Notes: generated by a model from the letters alone, not told the origin. A stretch of 49,071 nucleotides of DNA from Bacteroidales bacterium (GCA_900767385.1 CAAFYY010000018.1:1-49071); one strand, 5' to 3'. Positions 41,090-49,071 are shown, counted from the first letter of the stretch. Made by a program: numbers and translations.

Positions 41090-41986
41090 TCAGTTCTCTA
41101 CGTAGGTAGTCTTGTTGTCTTTGCTGGTCACCTTGATCTGCATCATCATCTCAAGAGGGAGGGCCATTCCTTCAGAGACCATAACGCCTTTATTTTTCAT
41201 GGCGAGGTTTTGAGAGAGTGTCCAACCGGTTGAGCGGTCCTGACGGATGTTGTCACTCACTTCAATACAATACTCCGCAAACGAGTTGTTGATTTCGTCG
41301 ATATATTCGATGTCGGTGCTACCGGCCATAGTTATATCGTAACGCTCGCGGCCCGCCGATTTCAAGGTGTATTGGATGTTCGACAAGGTAGGCATGTAGT
41401 CGGCATAACCAAAGAAGTCACCAACAGGTTTAGGTTCACTGACGGCCACGCTGGTTTTTGGATACAAGCCAGCAAAGAGATTTTCTATCATCTTTTTTTC
41501 GAAGCTGTCAAGGATGGCCTTTTCATCTTCTGTGGTTCCTGGTGTTGAGGCTACCCATTTGACCAACTCTTTCAAACCGATGACGTCAGTTGGTACGCCA
41601 CGATGAGAGAGTACGACCGTGAAACTTTTGTTGGAGAGTTTTTTCAACAAGAGACAGAGGTTGTTATCTTTCTTTTCTGAAGATGCAACAACGATGCCGT
41701 CATTGCTCCACGAAGAGTAGGCCAGACTGTCGTAGCGAACTTCCAACCATGAGGTGGTATCGCCCACACGTTGCACGGTAAAGGTGATATCGGCAATGAC
41801 GCGCTCGCGGAAGGTGGAGTGGGTGCCGAGATAGGAGGTTTTCATATTGAGGTCTGCAACGCATTGTTGTGAATACGAATGACCTGTTTCCAAGACAAGA
41901 CGAGGGGTATAGTATTTCTTTCTTGCGGCAGAAGCCATTGGGGCAAGGAGCACAAGGGCAAGGAATACTGCGAGTAGTTTTTTCAT
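41090..41986 (-). CDS. Exported protein, DUF6263-like (copy B)
   Basis: A 298-residue secreted protein with signal MKKLLAVFLALVLLAPMASAARKKYY. The first mature segment TPRLVLETGHSYSQQCVADLNMKTSYLGTHST and the C-terminal GWTLSQNLAMKNKGVMVSEGMALPLEMMMQI are strand-rich and recall the neighbouring gene. The start at 41986 is preferred over a longer frame at 42061 that overlaps the -7 box. It is followed by the copy A gene after 75 bases. Confidence 0.75.
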   Translation of the reverse strand: MKKLLAVFLALVLLAPMASAARKKYYTPRLVLETGHSYSQQCVADLNMKTSYLGTHSTFRERVIADITFTVQRVGDTTSWLEVRYDSLAYSSWSNDGIVVASSEKKDNNLCLLLKKLSNKSFTVVLSHRGVPTDVIGLKELVKWVASTPGTTEDEKAILDSFEKKMIENLFAGLYPKTSVAVSEPKPVGDFFGYADYMPTLSNIQYTLKSAGRERYDITMAGSTDIEYIDEINNSFAEYCIEVSDNIRQDRSTGWTLSQNLAMKNKGVMVSEGMALPLEMMMQIKVTSKDNKTTYVEN

Positions 41987-42058
41987 TTTCTTTGAGTTTT
42001 TTTGAGGCGGAGCAAGACAACGGAATCTCCAGAAAAAGTCCCATGCCTTTCCACGATG

Positions 42059-42066
42059 CAAAAGTA
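42059..42066 (-). promoter_or_regulatory. -7 promoter box for the DUF6263-like pair
   Basis: TACTTTTG on the minus strand, about 72 bases before the ATG at 41986. Confidence 0.6.
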
Positions 42067-42130
42067 ATTTATTTATCGCAAATATCCCTATAGTCGGGGC
42101 AGAAATCTTTCAAAGATTTATGTCGTATAC

Positions 42131-42164
42131 AAAAAAAGGGAACGACGCCTTGCGCCATTCCCTT
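42131..42164 (-). terminator. Terminator of the rplM-rpsI-rpsB-tsf operon
   Basis: On the minus strand a 13-bp stem (two G-T wobbles) between 42136-42148 and 42152-42164, followed by seven T residues. Confidence 0.9.
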
Positions 42165-42186
42165 GTAGTATGAATTGAGAGCAGTA

Positions 42187-43167
42187 TTACTCTTGGTTCA
42201 AAGTGATGCGTTTGAAAGCAGTTGCGGTGATGCCTTTAGAAGCCAAGAGATCTTTTACTTGGAACTTCTCGTCCATCAAAGCGGTTTGCTCCATCAAAGT
42301 TGATTCTTTGAAGAATTTGTTCAAACGGCCGTTTACGATGTTGTCGATCATCTGTTGTGGGATAACAGTAGCAGCGGCAACTTCTTCTTTGATTTGCATA
42401 GCACGTTTGCCTTGTTCCTCGGTGATCCAACCTTTAGCGATGTTAGAAGCGATGTGGTCTTCTGAGTCAACGTGAGCAGGGTTGATGCCTTCTTTCTTCA
42501 AAGCGCCTTCAACTTTCTTTTGTACTTGCTCTTGTTTTGTTTTCTCGATAGCCACTTTCTTCTCGGTCTCAATGATTTCTGGGTTAACAGAGTCGCGGTC
42601 GAGAGCGAGTGGGTTCATAGCTGCAACTTGCATAGCAATCTCGTGGATTGTCTCGTAGTCAGCACCCTCTTCTTTGAAAGCAACCAAGGTAGCGAGTTTG
42701 TTACCTGGGTGAACATATGTAGTAACGGTACCGCCTTCTACGAATTCGTAGTAGTCGAGTTCCATTTTTTCGCCGGTGATACCAGAGCGGTCGGTTACCA
42801 ATTCAGCGATGGTACGGCCGTCGATGGTAGCGTTTTTCACTTCGTCCAAGCTCTTAGCGCGCATCTCAATGGCTTTGTTGAGGATGGTGCGTGTGAGTGC
42901 GATGAAGTCTTCGTTTTTAGCCACGAAGTCGGTTTCGCATTTCAAAGCGATGATAGCAGCGAAGCCATCTTTTTCTGCTGCGAGAACGCAACCTTCAGAA
43001 GCTTGGCGGTCGCTACGTTTTGCTGCGATTGCTTGACCACGTTTGCGGATAAGTTCGATAGCCTTTTCCATATCGCCTTCTGATTCTGCAAGAGCTTTCT
43101 TACAGTCCATCATACCAGCGCCTGTCATTGTGCGGAGTTTTTGAATCTCTGCGATTGTAACTGCCAT
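42187..43167 (-). CDS. tsf: Elongation factor Ts
   Basis: A 326-residue guanine-nucleotide exchange factor for EF-Tu. Hallmarks are the N-terminal helical domain IAEIQKLRTMTGAGMMDCKKALAE, the TDFVAKN motif (79-85), and the core domain with PLALDRDSVNPEIIE. The extended C-terminal part with KVEGALKKEGINPAHVDSEDHIASNIAKGW is normal for Bacteroidota. It follows rpsB after 116 bases that contain a strong hairpin. Confidence 0.97.
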   Translation of the reverse strand: MAVTIAEIQKLRTMTGAGMMDCKKALAESEGDMEKAIELIRKRGQAIAAKRSDRQASEGCVLAAEKDGFAAIIALKCETDFVAKNEDFIALTRTILNKAIEMRAKSLDEVKNATIDGRTIAELVTDRSGITGEKMELDYYEFVEGGTVTTYVHPGNKLATLVAFKEEGADYETIHEIAMQVAAMNPLALDRDSVNPEIIETEKKVAIEKTKQEQVQKKVEGALKKEGINPAHVDSEDHIASNIAKGWITEEQGKRAMQIKEEVAAATVIPQQMIDNIVNGRLNKFFKESTLMEQTALMDEKFQVKDLLASKGITATAFKRITLNQE

Positions 43168-43204
43168 AATTATTGTATAAAGTTTAAGTTGTCTGAGAAA
43201 TAAG

Positions 43205-43259
43205 AGAAAAGCGTCACTTCACACACCGAACAATCCGTAGTGCGAGGCAACGCTTTTCT
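43205..43259 (-). promoter_or_regulatory. Long-range hairpin between rpsB and tsf
   Basis: AGAAAAGCGT (43205-43214) and ACGCTTTTCT (43250-43259) form a perfect 10-bp stem closing a 35-base interior that can itself fold (CACTAC with GTGTG). It lies in the rpsB-tsf mRNA. It may attenuate or process the message; the T-richest side belongs to the opposite strand. Confidence 0.55.
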
Positions 43260-43283
43260 GTTTTTATCTAAAACGGGATTGTC

Positions 43284-44093
43284 TTATGCTTCAGCAGGTT
43301 TTTCTGCAGCCTCTGCTTTAGGAGCACGGGTCTTCTTAGCACGAGTGCGGCGTTCCTTTACTTCTGGAGCTTGCTCACCTTCCTTAGGTTCGTCGGCTTT
43401 TTCAATCTTACGTTCTTGAACGCCTTCGTTGATAGCGTCAACCATCTCACCGAGGATGAGCTCGATAGCTTTTGTTGAGTCGTCGTTTGAAGGGATTACG
43501 AAGTCGATGTTGTTAGGATTTGAGTTGGTATCAACAATACCGAATACTGGAATACCGAGACGGATAGCTTCTTCTACAGCGATGTGCTCTTTGAGTACGT
43601 CAACGACGAACAAAGCAGCTGGGATACGACCCATGGTGCGGATTGAGCCAAGGTTCTTCTCGAGTTTTGCGCGTTGGCGTTCGATTTGGAGTTGCTCGCG
43701 TTTTGAAAGGGTTTTGGTTGTACCGTTTTCTTTCATTGCGTCGATGCTGTCCATCTTCTTCACAGCCTTACGGATTGTGGTGAAGTTGGTAAGCATACCA
43801 CCAGCCCAACGTTCTGTGATGTAAGGCATGTTGGCTTCGGTAGCTTTGTCGGCAACCACTTGTTTTGCTTGTTTTTTGGTTGCAACGAAGAGGATTGTTC
43901 TACCTGATTTTGCAATTTGTTTGAGAGCAGCAGCAGCCTCGTCGATTTTTGCTACAGTTTTGTGCAAGTCGATGATGTGAATACCGTTGCGTTCTGAGAA
44001 GATGTAAGGAGCCATTGCAGGGTTCCATTTACGTTTCATGTGACCGAAATGTGCACCAGCCTCAAGGAGTTCCTGAAAATTTGTTTTTGCCAT
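43284..44093 (-). CDS. rpsB: 30S ribosomal protein S2
   Basis: A 269-residue ribosomal protein. The start MAKTNFQELLEAGAHFGHMKRKWNPAMAPYIF and the segments GILFVATKKQAK-like and PNNIDFVIPSNDDSTKAIELIL are typical. A 40-residue charged, repetitive C-terminal tail (AEQAPEVKERRTRAKKTRAPKAEAAEKP) is a Bacteroidota-style extension. The start at 44093 was chosen because the in-frame upstream frame has no similarity. It lies between rpsI and tsf in one transcript. Confidence 0.96.
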   Translation of the reverse strand: MAKTNFQELLEAGAHFGHMKRKWNPAMAPYIFSERNGIHIIDLHKTVAKIDEAAAALKQIAKSGRTILFVATKKQAKQVVADKATEANMPYITERWAGGMLTNFTTIRKAVKKMDSIDAMKENGTTKTLSKREQLQIERQRAKLEKNLGSIRTMGRIPAALFVVDVLKEHIAVEEAIRLGIPVFGIVDTNSNPNNIDFVIPSNDDSTKAIELILGEMVDAINEGVQERKIEKADEPKEGEQAPEVKERRTRAKKTRAPKAEAAEKPAEA

Positions 44094-44152
44094 TTTTGTT
44101 TGGTTGTTTACGTTCTTTTTACTTTTTGTTGTCAAAGCAATTGACTGGTAGC

Positions 44153-44171
44153 ATACCGCATCGCGCGGCAT
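44153..44171 (-). promoter_or_regulatory. Hairpin in the rpsI-rpsB spacer
   Basis: ATACCGC (44153-44159) and GCGGCAT (44165-44171) form a 7-bp stem with one G-T wobble and a five-base loop. It lies in the 151-base spacer before rpsB and is a candidate S2 autoregulation site, unproven. Confidence 0.4.
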
Positions 44172-44244
44172 AGTCCAATCAATTTAGATGCTAAACTATA
44201 TCTTTTGTTCGCCAGCCTAAGCAGCAGCGAAAAATGAACACAGA

Positions 44245-44631
44245 TTAACGTTTTGAGAATTGGAAACGACGGCGTGCTTTTGGACGACCTGGTTTCTTAC
44301 GTTCAACCTCACGAGAGTCGCGGGTCATGAAGCCTTGTGCTTTGAGAGCGCTCTTGTCTTCTGGGTTGATTTTTACCAATGCGCGAGCGATAGCAAGACG
44401 GAGGGCCTCAGCCTGACCTTTGTAACCGCCACCACAGAGGTTTACTTTGATGTCGTATTTTTCAGCCACACCGAGGGTGTTCAATGGTTGACATACAACA
44501 TACTGCATGATTGATGAAGGAAAGTAGTTGGTCAATTCACGACGATTGATCATGATTTTGCCAGTGCCTTCGCTAACGTAGATGCGAGCGATAGCAGCTT
44601 TTCTTCTTCCGATTGCGTTTACAACTTCCAT
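44245..44631 (-). CDS. rpsI: 30S ribosomal protein S9
   Basis: A 128-residue ribosomal protein. It begins VNAIGRRKAAIARIYVSEGTGKIMIN and ends with the conserved RKKPGRPKARRRFQFSKR tail, in which the terminal KR contacts the decoding site. It starts five bases after rplM, as usual. Confidence 0.97.
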   Translation of the reverse strand: MEVVNAIGRRKAAIARIYVSEGTGKIMINRRELTNYFPSSIMQYVVCQPLNTLGVAEKYDIKVNLCGGGYKGQAEALRLAIARALVKINPEDKSALKAQGFMTRDSREVERKKPGRPKARRRFQFSKR

Positions 44632-44636
44632 AATGC

Positions 44637-45092
44637 TTACTTAATGAGGGTTAGATCGATAGTTTTTGGTTGTTGAGCTTCATGTGGGTGTTCAGCACCA
44701 GCATAAACATGAAGATTGGTGATGAGTTTGTCACCCAATTTGTTTTTTGGGAGCATACCTCTTACCACTTTGTGAATGTAGCGATCAGGACTCTTTCTCA
44801 TCAATGATTCTGGAGTGTCTTCGCGTTGGCCGCCTGGGTAACCGGTGTGACGGAGATAGATTCTGTCAGACCATTTCTTACCGGTGAGACGAACTTTTTC
44901 TGCGTTGATGATGATGACGTTGTCACCACAGTCAACGTGAGGGGTGAAGTTGGGTTTGTATTTGCCGCGGAGCAATTTGGCAACTTTTGATGCCATGCGA
45001 CCGAGAACCAAGTCGGTTGCATCGATCAAAACCCATTCTTTTTGTACCGTTTTCTCGTTTGCTGAGACGGTTTTGTAGCTTAATGTATCCAC
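44637..45092 (-). CDS. rplM: 50S ribosomal protein L13
   Basis: A 151-residue ribosomal protein. Recognisable parts are WVLIDATDLVLGRMASKVAKLL, FTPHVDCGDNVIIINAEKVRLTGKKW and VRGMLPKNKLGDKL. The start codon is GTG (45092), giving the N-terminus MDTLSYKT that is usual for Bacteroidota L13. It leads the rplM-rpsI-rpsB-tsf operon with a leader of about 130 bases. Confidence 0.97.
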   Translation of the reverse strand: MDTLSYKTVSANEKTVQKEWVLIDATDLVLGRMASKVAKLLRGKYKPNFTPHVDCGDNVIIINAEKVRLTGKKWSDRIYLRHTGYPGGQREDTPESLMRKSPDRYIHKVVRGMLPKNKLGDKLITNLHVYAGAEHPHEAQQPKTIDLTLIK

Positions 45093-45181
45093 TGTGTTCT
45101 GTTTTTTAGTTTGTTGTTGCTTGTGTCATTACATCAGGGCCGGGCATCGCAGAGGGCTAATTCTCAACGATTTATATATTC

Positions 45182-45206
45182 CCTTAATGGTCAGACACTA
45201 TTAAGG
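45182..45206 (-). promoter_or_regulatory. Hairpin in the rplM leader
   Basis: CCTTAAT and ATTAAGG form a perfect 7-bp stem with an 11-base loop near the 5' end of the roughly 130-base rplM leader. A candidate ribosomal-protein autoregulatory element, not proven. Confidence 0.45.
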
Positions 45207-45229
45207 CATGGATAATATTTTTCGGACTG

Positions 45230-45237
45230 CAAAGATA
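45230..45237 (-). promoter_or_regulatory. -7 promoter box for the rplM operon
   Basis: TATCTTTG on the minus strand, 137 bases before the GTG start at 45092. Confidence 0.75.
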
Positions 45238-45267
45238 GTGCTATTTTTGATATACAGAGCCAGTTGA

Positions 45268-45283
45268 CGAAAAAAAATTTTCG
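45268..45283 (-). terminator. Possible weak terminator of tyrS
   Basis: CGAAAA-AAAA-TTTTCG on the plus strand reads as a short A-T stem with a T-rich loop on the minus strand, 28 bases after the tyrS stop. Confidence 0.35.
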
Positions 45284-45310
45284 CCCCCTATTTTTGCCCC
45301 GTTTTCGACA

Positions 45311-46603
45311 CTATTCAGCTTTGAGCAAGAAGTAGTTTTTCTTGCCTTTTTGTACAATAATATATTTATTGTTGAGGAGTGCGGTTGCGTCTACGGTTGC
45401 GTCTACACCTTGCACTTTCTGTTTGTTAATGCTCAAACCGTTTGCCTGGATGGTCTTACGGGCTTCACCTTTTGAAGGGAGCACCTGAGCCATCTCAGTC
45501 AAGAGGTCGATGACTTTGACGCCGGCTTTAACAGCCTCAGCGTTTACAGAGAATTGAGGAACACCCTCGAAAGCCGAGAGGAGAGTATCTTCGTCAATTT
45601 TCTGGAGTGCTTCGACGGTAGCGTTGCCGAAAAGGATGGCAGAGGCTTCAACGGCTGCATTGTAGTCTTCTTCGGAGTGCACCATGATGGTGACGTCTTT
45701 GGCGAGGCGTTTCTGGAGGAGGCGGAGATGCGGAGCTTCGGCATGTTCCTTGAGGAGTTGCTCGCACTCTTCTTGACCGATGAAGGTGAAGATTTTGATG
45801 TATTTTGCAGCATCTTCGTCGGAAACGTTGAGCCAGAACTGATAGAATTTATATGGTGAGGTGTAGCGGCGGTCGAGCCAGATGTTGCCGCTTTCTGTTT
45901 TACCGAATTTACCGCCATCAGCTTTGGTGATGAGCGGACAGGTTACCGCATAGGCTTCATTACCTGTGGTACGACGGATGAGTTCGGTGCCAGTGGTGAT
46001 GTTACCCCATTGGTCGCTGCCGCCAACCTGAAGTTTGCAGTTTTTGTGTGTATTGAGGTAGAGGAAGTCATAGCCTTGGAGGAGTTGATAGGTGAACTCA
46101 GTAAAGCTCATACCCTCGGAATACTCGCCATTGAGGCGTTTCTTGACGGAGTCTTTCGCCATCATATAGTTGACGGTGATGAGTTTGCCGATGTTACGTG
46201 AAAACTCGAGGAAGGTCATATCTTTCATCCAGTCGTAGTTGTTGACCAACTCAGCAGCATTAGGTTCGTTGCTGTTGAAATCGAGGAAGTGCTCCAACTG
46301 CGCCTTGATGCAAGCCTGGTTGTGACGAAGGGTCTCTTCGTTGAGAAGGTTGCGTTCGGCCGATTTGCCGGATGGGTCGCCGATCATGCCGGTAGCGCCA
46401 CCGATCAAAGCGATTGGTTTGTGTCCACAGCGCTGGAAGTGTCTCAGGATCATCACGCCGCAGAGGTGACCGATATGAAGGCTGTCGGCCGTAGGGTCGA
46501 TGCCAAGGTAACCAGTAGTTACCTCTTTTGCCAACTGCTCTTCTGTGCCAGGCATGATGTTATGGAGCATTCCGCGCCATTTAAGTTCTTCAATAAAATT
46601 CAT
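45311..46603 (-). CDS. tyrS: Tyrosine-tRNA ligase
   Basis: A 430-residue class Ic aminoacyl-tRNA synthetase. The HIGH motif is at 43-46 (SLHIGHLCG), the tyrosine-binding region GGSDQWGNI is near 194-202, and the KMSKS-like loop is KFGKT (232-236). The C-terminal S4-like RNA-binding domain spans about 360-430. Length is normal. A -7 box gives a leader of about 40 bases with no T-box structure. Confidence 0.97.
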   Translation of the reverse strand: MNFIEELKWRGMLHNIMPGTEEQLAKEVTTGYLGIDPTADSLHIGHLCGVMILRHFQRCGHKPIALIGGATGMIGDPSGKSAERNLLNEETLRHNQACIKAQLEHFLDFNSNEPNAAELVNNYDWMKDMTFLEFSRNIGKLITVNYMMAKDSVKKRLNGEYSEGMSFTEFTYQLLQGYDFLYLNTHKNCKLQVGGSDQWGNITTGTELIRRTTGNEAYAVTCPLITKADGGKFGKTESGNIWLDRRYTSPYKFYQFWLNVSDEDAAKYIKIFTFIGQEECEQLLKEHAEAPHLRLLQKRLAKDVTIMVHSEEDYNAAVEASAILFGNATVEALQKIDEDTLLSAFEGVPQFSVNAEAVKAGVKVIDLLTEMAQVLPSKGEARKTIQANGLSINKQKVQGVDATVDATALLNNKYIIVQKGKKNYFLLKAE

Positions 46604-46649
46604 TTTTCAGAGTTTTATAGCGTTGTTGTACGAGATTCAAAATAAAGTG

Positions 46650-46657
46650 CAAAGGTA
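46650..46657 (-). promoter_or_regulatory. -7 promoter box for tyrS
   Basis: TACCTTTG on the minus strand, 46 bases before the ATG at 46603. Confidence 0.75.
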
Positions 46658-46855
46658 GCACTTTTTTCAATGTTACGCAAACCGAAAGGGAAGTTGCTAT
46701 ACTATATTTATATATATAAAGAACAAACACGAAATGAAAAGAGCCTCACCAGGTAGCGGAACAGACACCAAACAACTCATTTTCAACAAGAAAGAGAAAC
46801 AGAAAAATTCTTCAAAAAAATCGTTCAAAAACGGCCGAGTAACGTATTTTTTTTA
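46658..46855. other. Divergent intergenic region tyrS/DUF1846
   Basis: About 200 AT-rich bases between the two promoters. A 55-codon frame (46734-46901, plus) is basic and runs through the next promoter; I do not call it. No other feature seen. Confidence 0.5.
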
Positions 46856-46863
46856 TAATTTTG
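46856..46863 (+). promoter_or_regulatory. -7 promoter box for the DUF1846 gene
   Basis: TAATTTTG, 76 bases before the ATG at 46940. The leader holds a 6-bp hairpin (ATGACC at 46875-46880 with GGTCAT at 46888-46893). Confidence 0.6.
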
Positions 46864-46939
46864 TGTACGTTTTTATGACCTTTCTGTGGTCATTATCATA
46901 AACACAAGATAATCAACAAAATAAAAACGTAATCCCTCC

Positions 46940-48403
46940 ATGAAAGTAGGTTTTGACAACGACAAATACATTCGTATTCAGTCGGAACACATCAAAGAGC
47001 GCATTGCTCAATTTGGTAACAAATTGTATTTGGAGCTCGGCGGCAAACTTTTTGACGATTTCCACGCCAGCCGCGTACTCCCTGGTTTCAAACCCGACAG
47101 CAAACTCAGAATGCTTGAACAGCTTCGCGATAGCAGCGAAATCGTAATCGTTATTTCTGCTGCCGATATCGAGAAGAACAAAGTCCGCCAGGACTTGGGT
47201 ATCACCTACGACGAAGACGTGCTCCGTCTTCGCGGCGAATTCCAAAAACGCGGCTTCCTCGTCAGTTCAGTTGTCATCACACACTATAGCGGTCAAAAGA
47301 GCGCCGATGCCTACCGTCAACGCCTTGAGCGCCTCGGCATCACCACCTATTATCACTATACCATCGAGGGCTACCCTCACAACGTAGAACTCATTGACTC
47401 CGACGAGGGCTATGGCAAGAACGACTACGTCGTAACTACCCGTCCGCTCGTCATCGTCACCGCCCCTGGTCCTGGTTCTGGCAAGATGGCAGTCTGCCTC
47501 TCACAGCTCTACAACGAGCACCGTCGCGGCAACGAAGCCGGCTACGCCAAATTCGAGACATTCCCTGTTTGGAGTCTCCCATTGAAGCACCCAGTAAACA
47601 TCGCCTACGAAGCTGCCACTGCCGACCTCAACGATATCAACATGATTGACCCATTCCACCTTGAGGCTTACGGCAAGACCGCCATCAACTACAACCGCGA
47701 CATCGAGATTTTCCCAGTGCTTGACGCGCTCTTCGAAGGTATCTATGGACACAACCCATACAAATCACCAACCGACATGGGTGTCAACATGGTAGGCTTC
47801 TGCATCAGCGACGACGAGGCTTGCTGCGAAGCATCCAAACAGGAGATTATCCGTCGCTACTACTCTGCCCTCAACGACCTCGCCAGCGGCAAGGCCAACG
47901 ATAGCGAAGTCAACAAGATTGCCCTCCTCTTCAAACAGGCTGGCATCAACACCGCCTACCGCAAAGCCACCGTTGCTGCCCGCGAACGTCAGGAGCAATC
48001 TCTCGGCAAAGCCACCTCTGCCATTGAACTTGCCGACGGCACCGTAATCACCGCCGAGCAAAGTGACCTCCTTGGCCCAAGCGCAGCGCTCCTGCTCAAT
48101 GCCACCAAACACCTTGCCGGCATCGACCATAGCGTGAAATTGATTCCTCAGGAGTTCATCGAGCCAATCCAACACACCAAAATCAACTACCTCCGCGGCA
48201 AAAACCCACGCCTCCACACCGACGAGGTGCTCATCGCCCTCTCAGTGCTCTCACAGCGCGTAGAGAACTGCCGCCGCGCCTTGGAAGTATTGCCTCAACT
48301 CGAAGGTTGCCAGATGCACTCAACAGTTATGTTGTCTGAAATCGACCGCAAGATCTTCAAGAAACTCGGTATAGGACTCACTTGCGACCCTGCGAAGAAA
48401 TAA
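46940..48403 (+). CDS. DUF1846 (UPF0371) family protein
   Basis: A 487-residue cytoplasmic protein of the DUF1846 family, conserved in Firmicutes and Bacteroidota. A glycine-rich APGPGSGKMA motif (175-184) looks like a nucleotide- or phosphate-binding loop. Other conserved pieces are MKVGFDNDKYIRIQSEHI, FHASRVLPGFKPD and NINMIDPFHLEAYGKTAINYNRD. Function is not established. The start follows a -7 box. Codon use is rich in C-ending codons, as in other highly expressed genes of this window. A strong terminator follows. Confidence 0.93.
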   Translation: MKVGFDNDKYIRIQSEHIKERIAQFGNKLYLELGGKLFDDFHASRVLPGFKPDSKLRMLEQLRDSSEIVIVISAADIEKNKVRQDLGITYDEDVLRLRGEFQKRGFLVSSVVITHYSGQKSADAYRQRLERLGITTYYHYTIEGYPHNVELIDSDEGYGKNDYVVTTRPLVIVTAPGPGSGKMAVCLSQLYNEHRRGNEAGYAKFETFPVWSLPLKHPVNIAYEAATADLNDINMIDPFHLEAYGKTAINYNRDIEIFPVLDALFEGIYGHNPYKSPTDMGVNMVGFCISDDEACCEASKQEIIRRYYSALNDLASGKANDSEVNKIALLFKQAGINTAYRKATVAARERQEQSLGKATSAIELADGTVITAEQSDLLGPSAALLLNATKHLAGIDHSVKLIPQEFIEPIQHTKINYLRGKNPRLHTDEVLIALSVLSQRVENCRRALEVLPQLEGCQMHSTVMLSEIDRKIFKKLGIGLTCDPAKK

Positions 48404-48434
48404 CAAATTTCACTTTTTAACCTACAGACATAGC

Positions 48435-48467
48435 AAGGGCGTGGAGCAAAAACTTCACGCCCTTTTT
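48435..48467 (+). terminator. Terminator of the DUF1846 gene
   Basis: AAGGGCGTG (48435-48443) pairs with CACGCCCTT (48456-48464), followed by a T-run. Confidence 0.9.
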
Positions 48468-48832
48468 CGTTACCTCTCATAGTAGCGACAAAAGGATTCC
48501 GTCCTTCAAGATTCAGGAATCTCAGCCGCCAAACAGCATCGGAGATTCTGAAAACAAAAACAAGAACCTGCAAACGACTGCACACTATATTATATCGAAA
48601 CAACATCGCCGCAAAAGGAATTCCCATAACCCACTATCCGCAACAGACGCCGCCAAACGAAAACAGGCTATTTTGAGAAAAACAGACGAAAGAATCAAAA
48701 AAACAGACGAAAATCGGACTGCAAAACCAAGAAAAACGGAACGTCACAACGTCGTCAGCACATCAGCAGGAACATCACGAAACGGCTTGACACCATACAA
48801 AACGAGAAAAAAATCAAATAATAGAAAAGGGA
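48468..48832. other. Long intergenic region before rpsF, no gene seen
   Basis: About 365 A-rich bases without a credible gene; a minus-strand frame (48295-48627) overlaps the DUF1846 end and looks spurious. It resembles the 90-573 region in base composition. Confidence 0.5.
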
Positions 48833-48864
48833 TTTGTGAGATTCAAAAATTTGTTGTACTTTTG
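48833..48864 (+). promoter_or_regulatory. Full -33/-7 promoter for rpsF
   Basis: TTTG (48833-48836), 20-base spacer, TACTTTTG (48857-48864): both Bacteroidota sigma-A elements at consensus spacing, 53 bases before the rpsF ATG. Confidence 0.85.
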
Positions 48865-48917
48865 CAGCCGCTCTAAATGGGCGAAAACAAAATCAAAACA
48901 AACAAATAATTAACACA

Positions 48918-49071
48918 ATGACAAATCATTACGAAACTGCTTTCATTTTGACTCCCGTTTTGTCTGATGATCAGATGAAGGAAGCAGTAGAAAAATTCAA
49001 ATCGTTCCTCACCAGCAACGGTGCAACGATTGAAAATGAAGAGAATTGGGGCATGAAAACTCTTGCTTACC
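48918..49071 (+). CDS. rpsF: 30S ribosomal protein S6 (5' part, cut by window end)
   Basis: The first 51 residues of S6 are present: MTNHYETAFILTPVLSDDQ, then MKEAVEKFKSFLTSNGATIENEENWGMKTLAY, which match the family start of beta-strand, helix and WGMKTLAY. The gene is cut by the window end. It normally heads rpsF-rpsR-rplI. Confidence 0.95.
   Translation, partial: MTNHYETAFILTPVLSDDQMKEAVEKFKSFLTSNGATIENEENWGMKTLAY

Noticed and set aside
46604..46650. T-box or other riboswitch upstream of tyrS
   Set aside because: The leader from the -7 box is only about 40 bases, too short, and no T-box sequence is seen.
46734..46901. 55-codon plus-strand frame upstream of the DUF1846 gene
   Set aside because: Overlaps the DUF1846 promoter box and leader, lacks a signal or family, and has no promoter of its own.
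48865..48884. Possible S6 leader hairpin (CGCTC / GGGCG) before rpsF
   Set aside because: Its 5' arm overlaps the predicted transcription start, so it would not be fully transcribed.

Overview
The window looks like a chromosomal segment of a Bacteroidota bacterium, most likely order Bacteroidales. The main evidence is the repeated Bacteroidota-type -7 promoter box (TAnnTTTG, mostly TACCTTTG or TATCTTTG) 5-100 bases before many starts, with almost no Shine-Dalgarno sequences. The gene content agrees: TonB-dependent receptor with carboxypeptidase-like N-domain, type IX secretion (T9SS) protein PorZ plus a T9SS-sorted cargo, SDR-type threonine dehydrogenase beside Kbl, LptE/SecG block, and TamB next to TsaD. 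PorZ argues for a T9SS-positive lineage rather than Bacteroides itself. I cannot name a genus from sequence alone. I see no rRNA, tRNA, CRISPR, IS element or prophage.

Layout. 0.7-3 kb: transaldolase/FSA and two DUF1573 exported proteins. 3.2-7.8 kb: amino-acid catabolism, with a HAD phosphatase, Kbl and SDR threonine dehydrogenase (threonine to glycine + acetyl-CoA) and AspA. 7.9-9.3 kb: a multi-membrane-span glycosyltransferase-like protein. 9.3-14.2 kb (minus strand): rdgB-porZ-DUF3316-like-S41 protease. 14.5-15.3 kb: a T9SS-sorted protein with a C9A9 tract upstream of its promoter. 15.5-18.8 kb: lipoprotein, YgiQ radical SAM enzyme, outer-membrane barrel. 19-22.3 kb (minus): deaminase, sigma-54 activator, LptE, TPR-like protein, SecG. 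22.4-28.9 kb: DUF721, TamB, TsaD and an exosortase-like integral membrane protein. 29.1-31 kb: AraC regulator and EamA exporter. 31.3-33.5 kb: a self-contained ABC transporter/GntR operon with a clear operator and a 19-codon small ORF. 33.5-38.2 kb: TonB receptor plus surface lipoprotein. 38.4-40 kb: bactofilin, a tandem pair of 20-codon ORFs, and ung. 40-42 kb: two related exported proteins. 42.2-45.1 kb: rplM-rpsI-rpsB-tsf. 45.3-49 kb: tyrS, DUF1846, and the start of rpsF.

The most notable new signal is at 38.9-39.14 kb: two tandem 63-base ORFs encode exactly the same 20-residue hydrophobic peptide although they differ at six bases, all synonymous. That pattern is expected of a real, selected micro-protein. 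Other points of interest are the palindromic operator over the start site of the GntR/ABC operon, an apparently leaderless DUF721 transcript, an orphan exosortase-like protein, and a sigma-54 activator without a visible DNA-binding domain.
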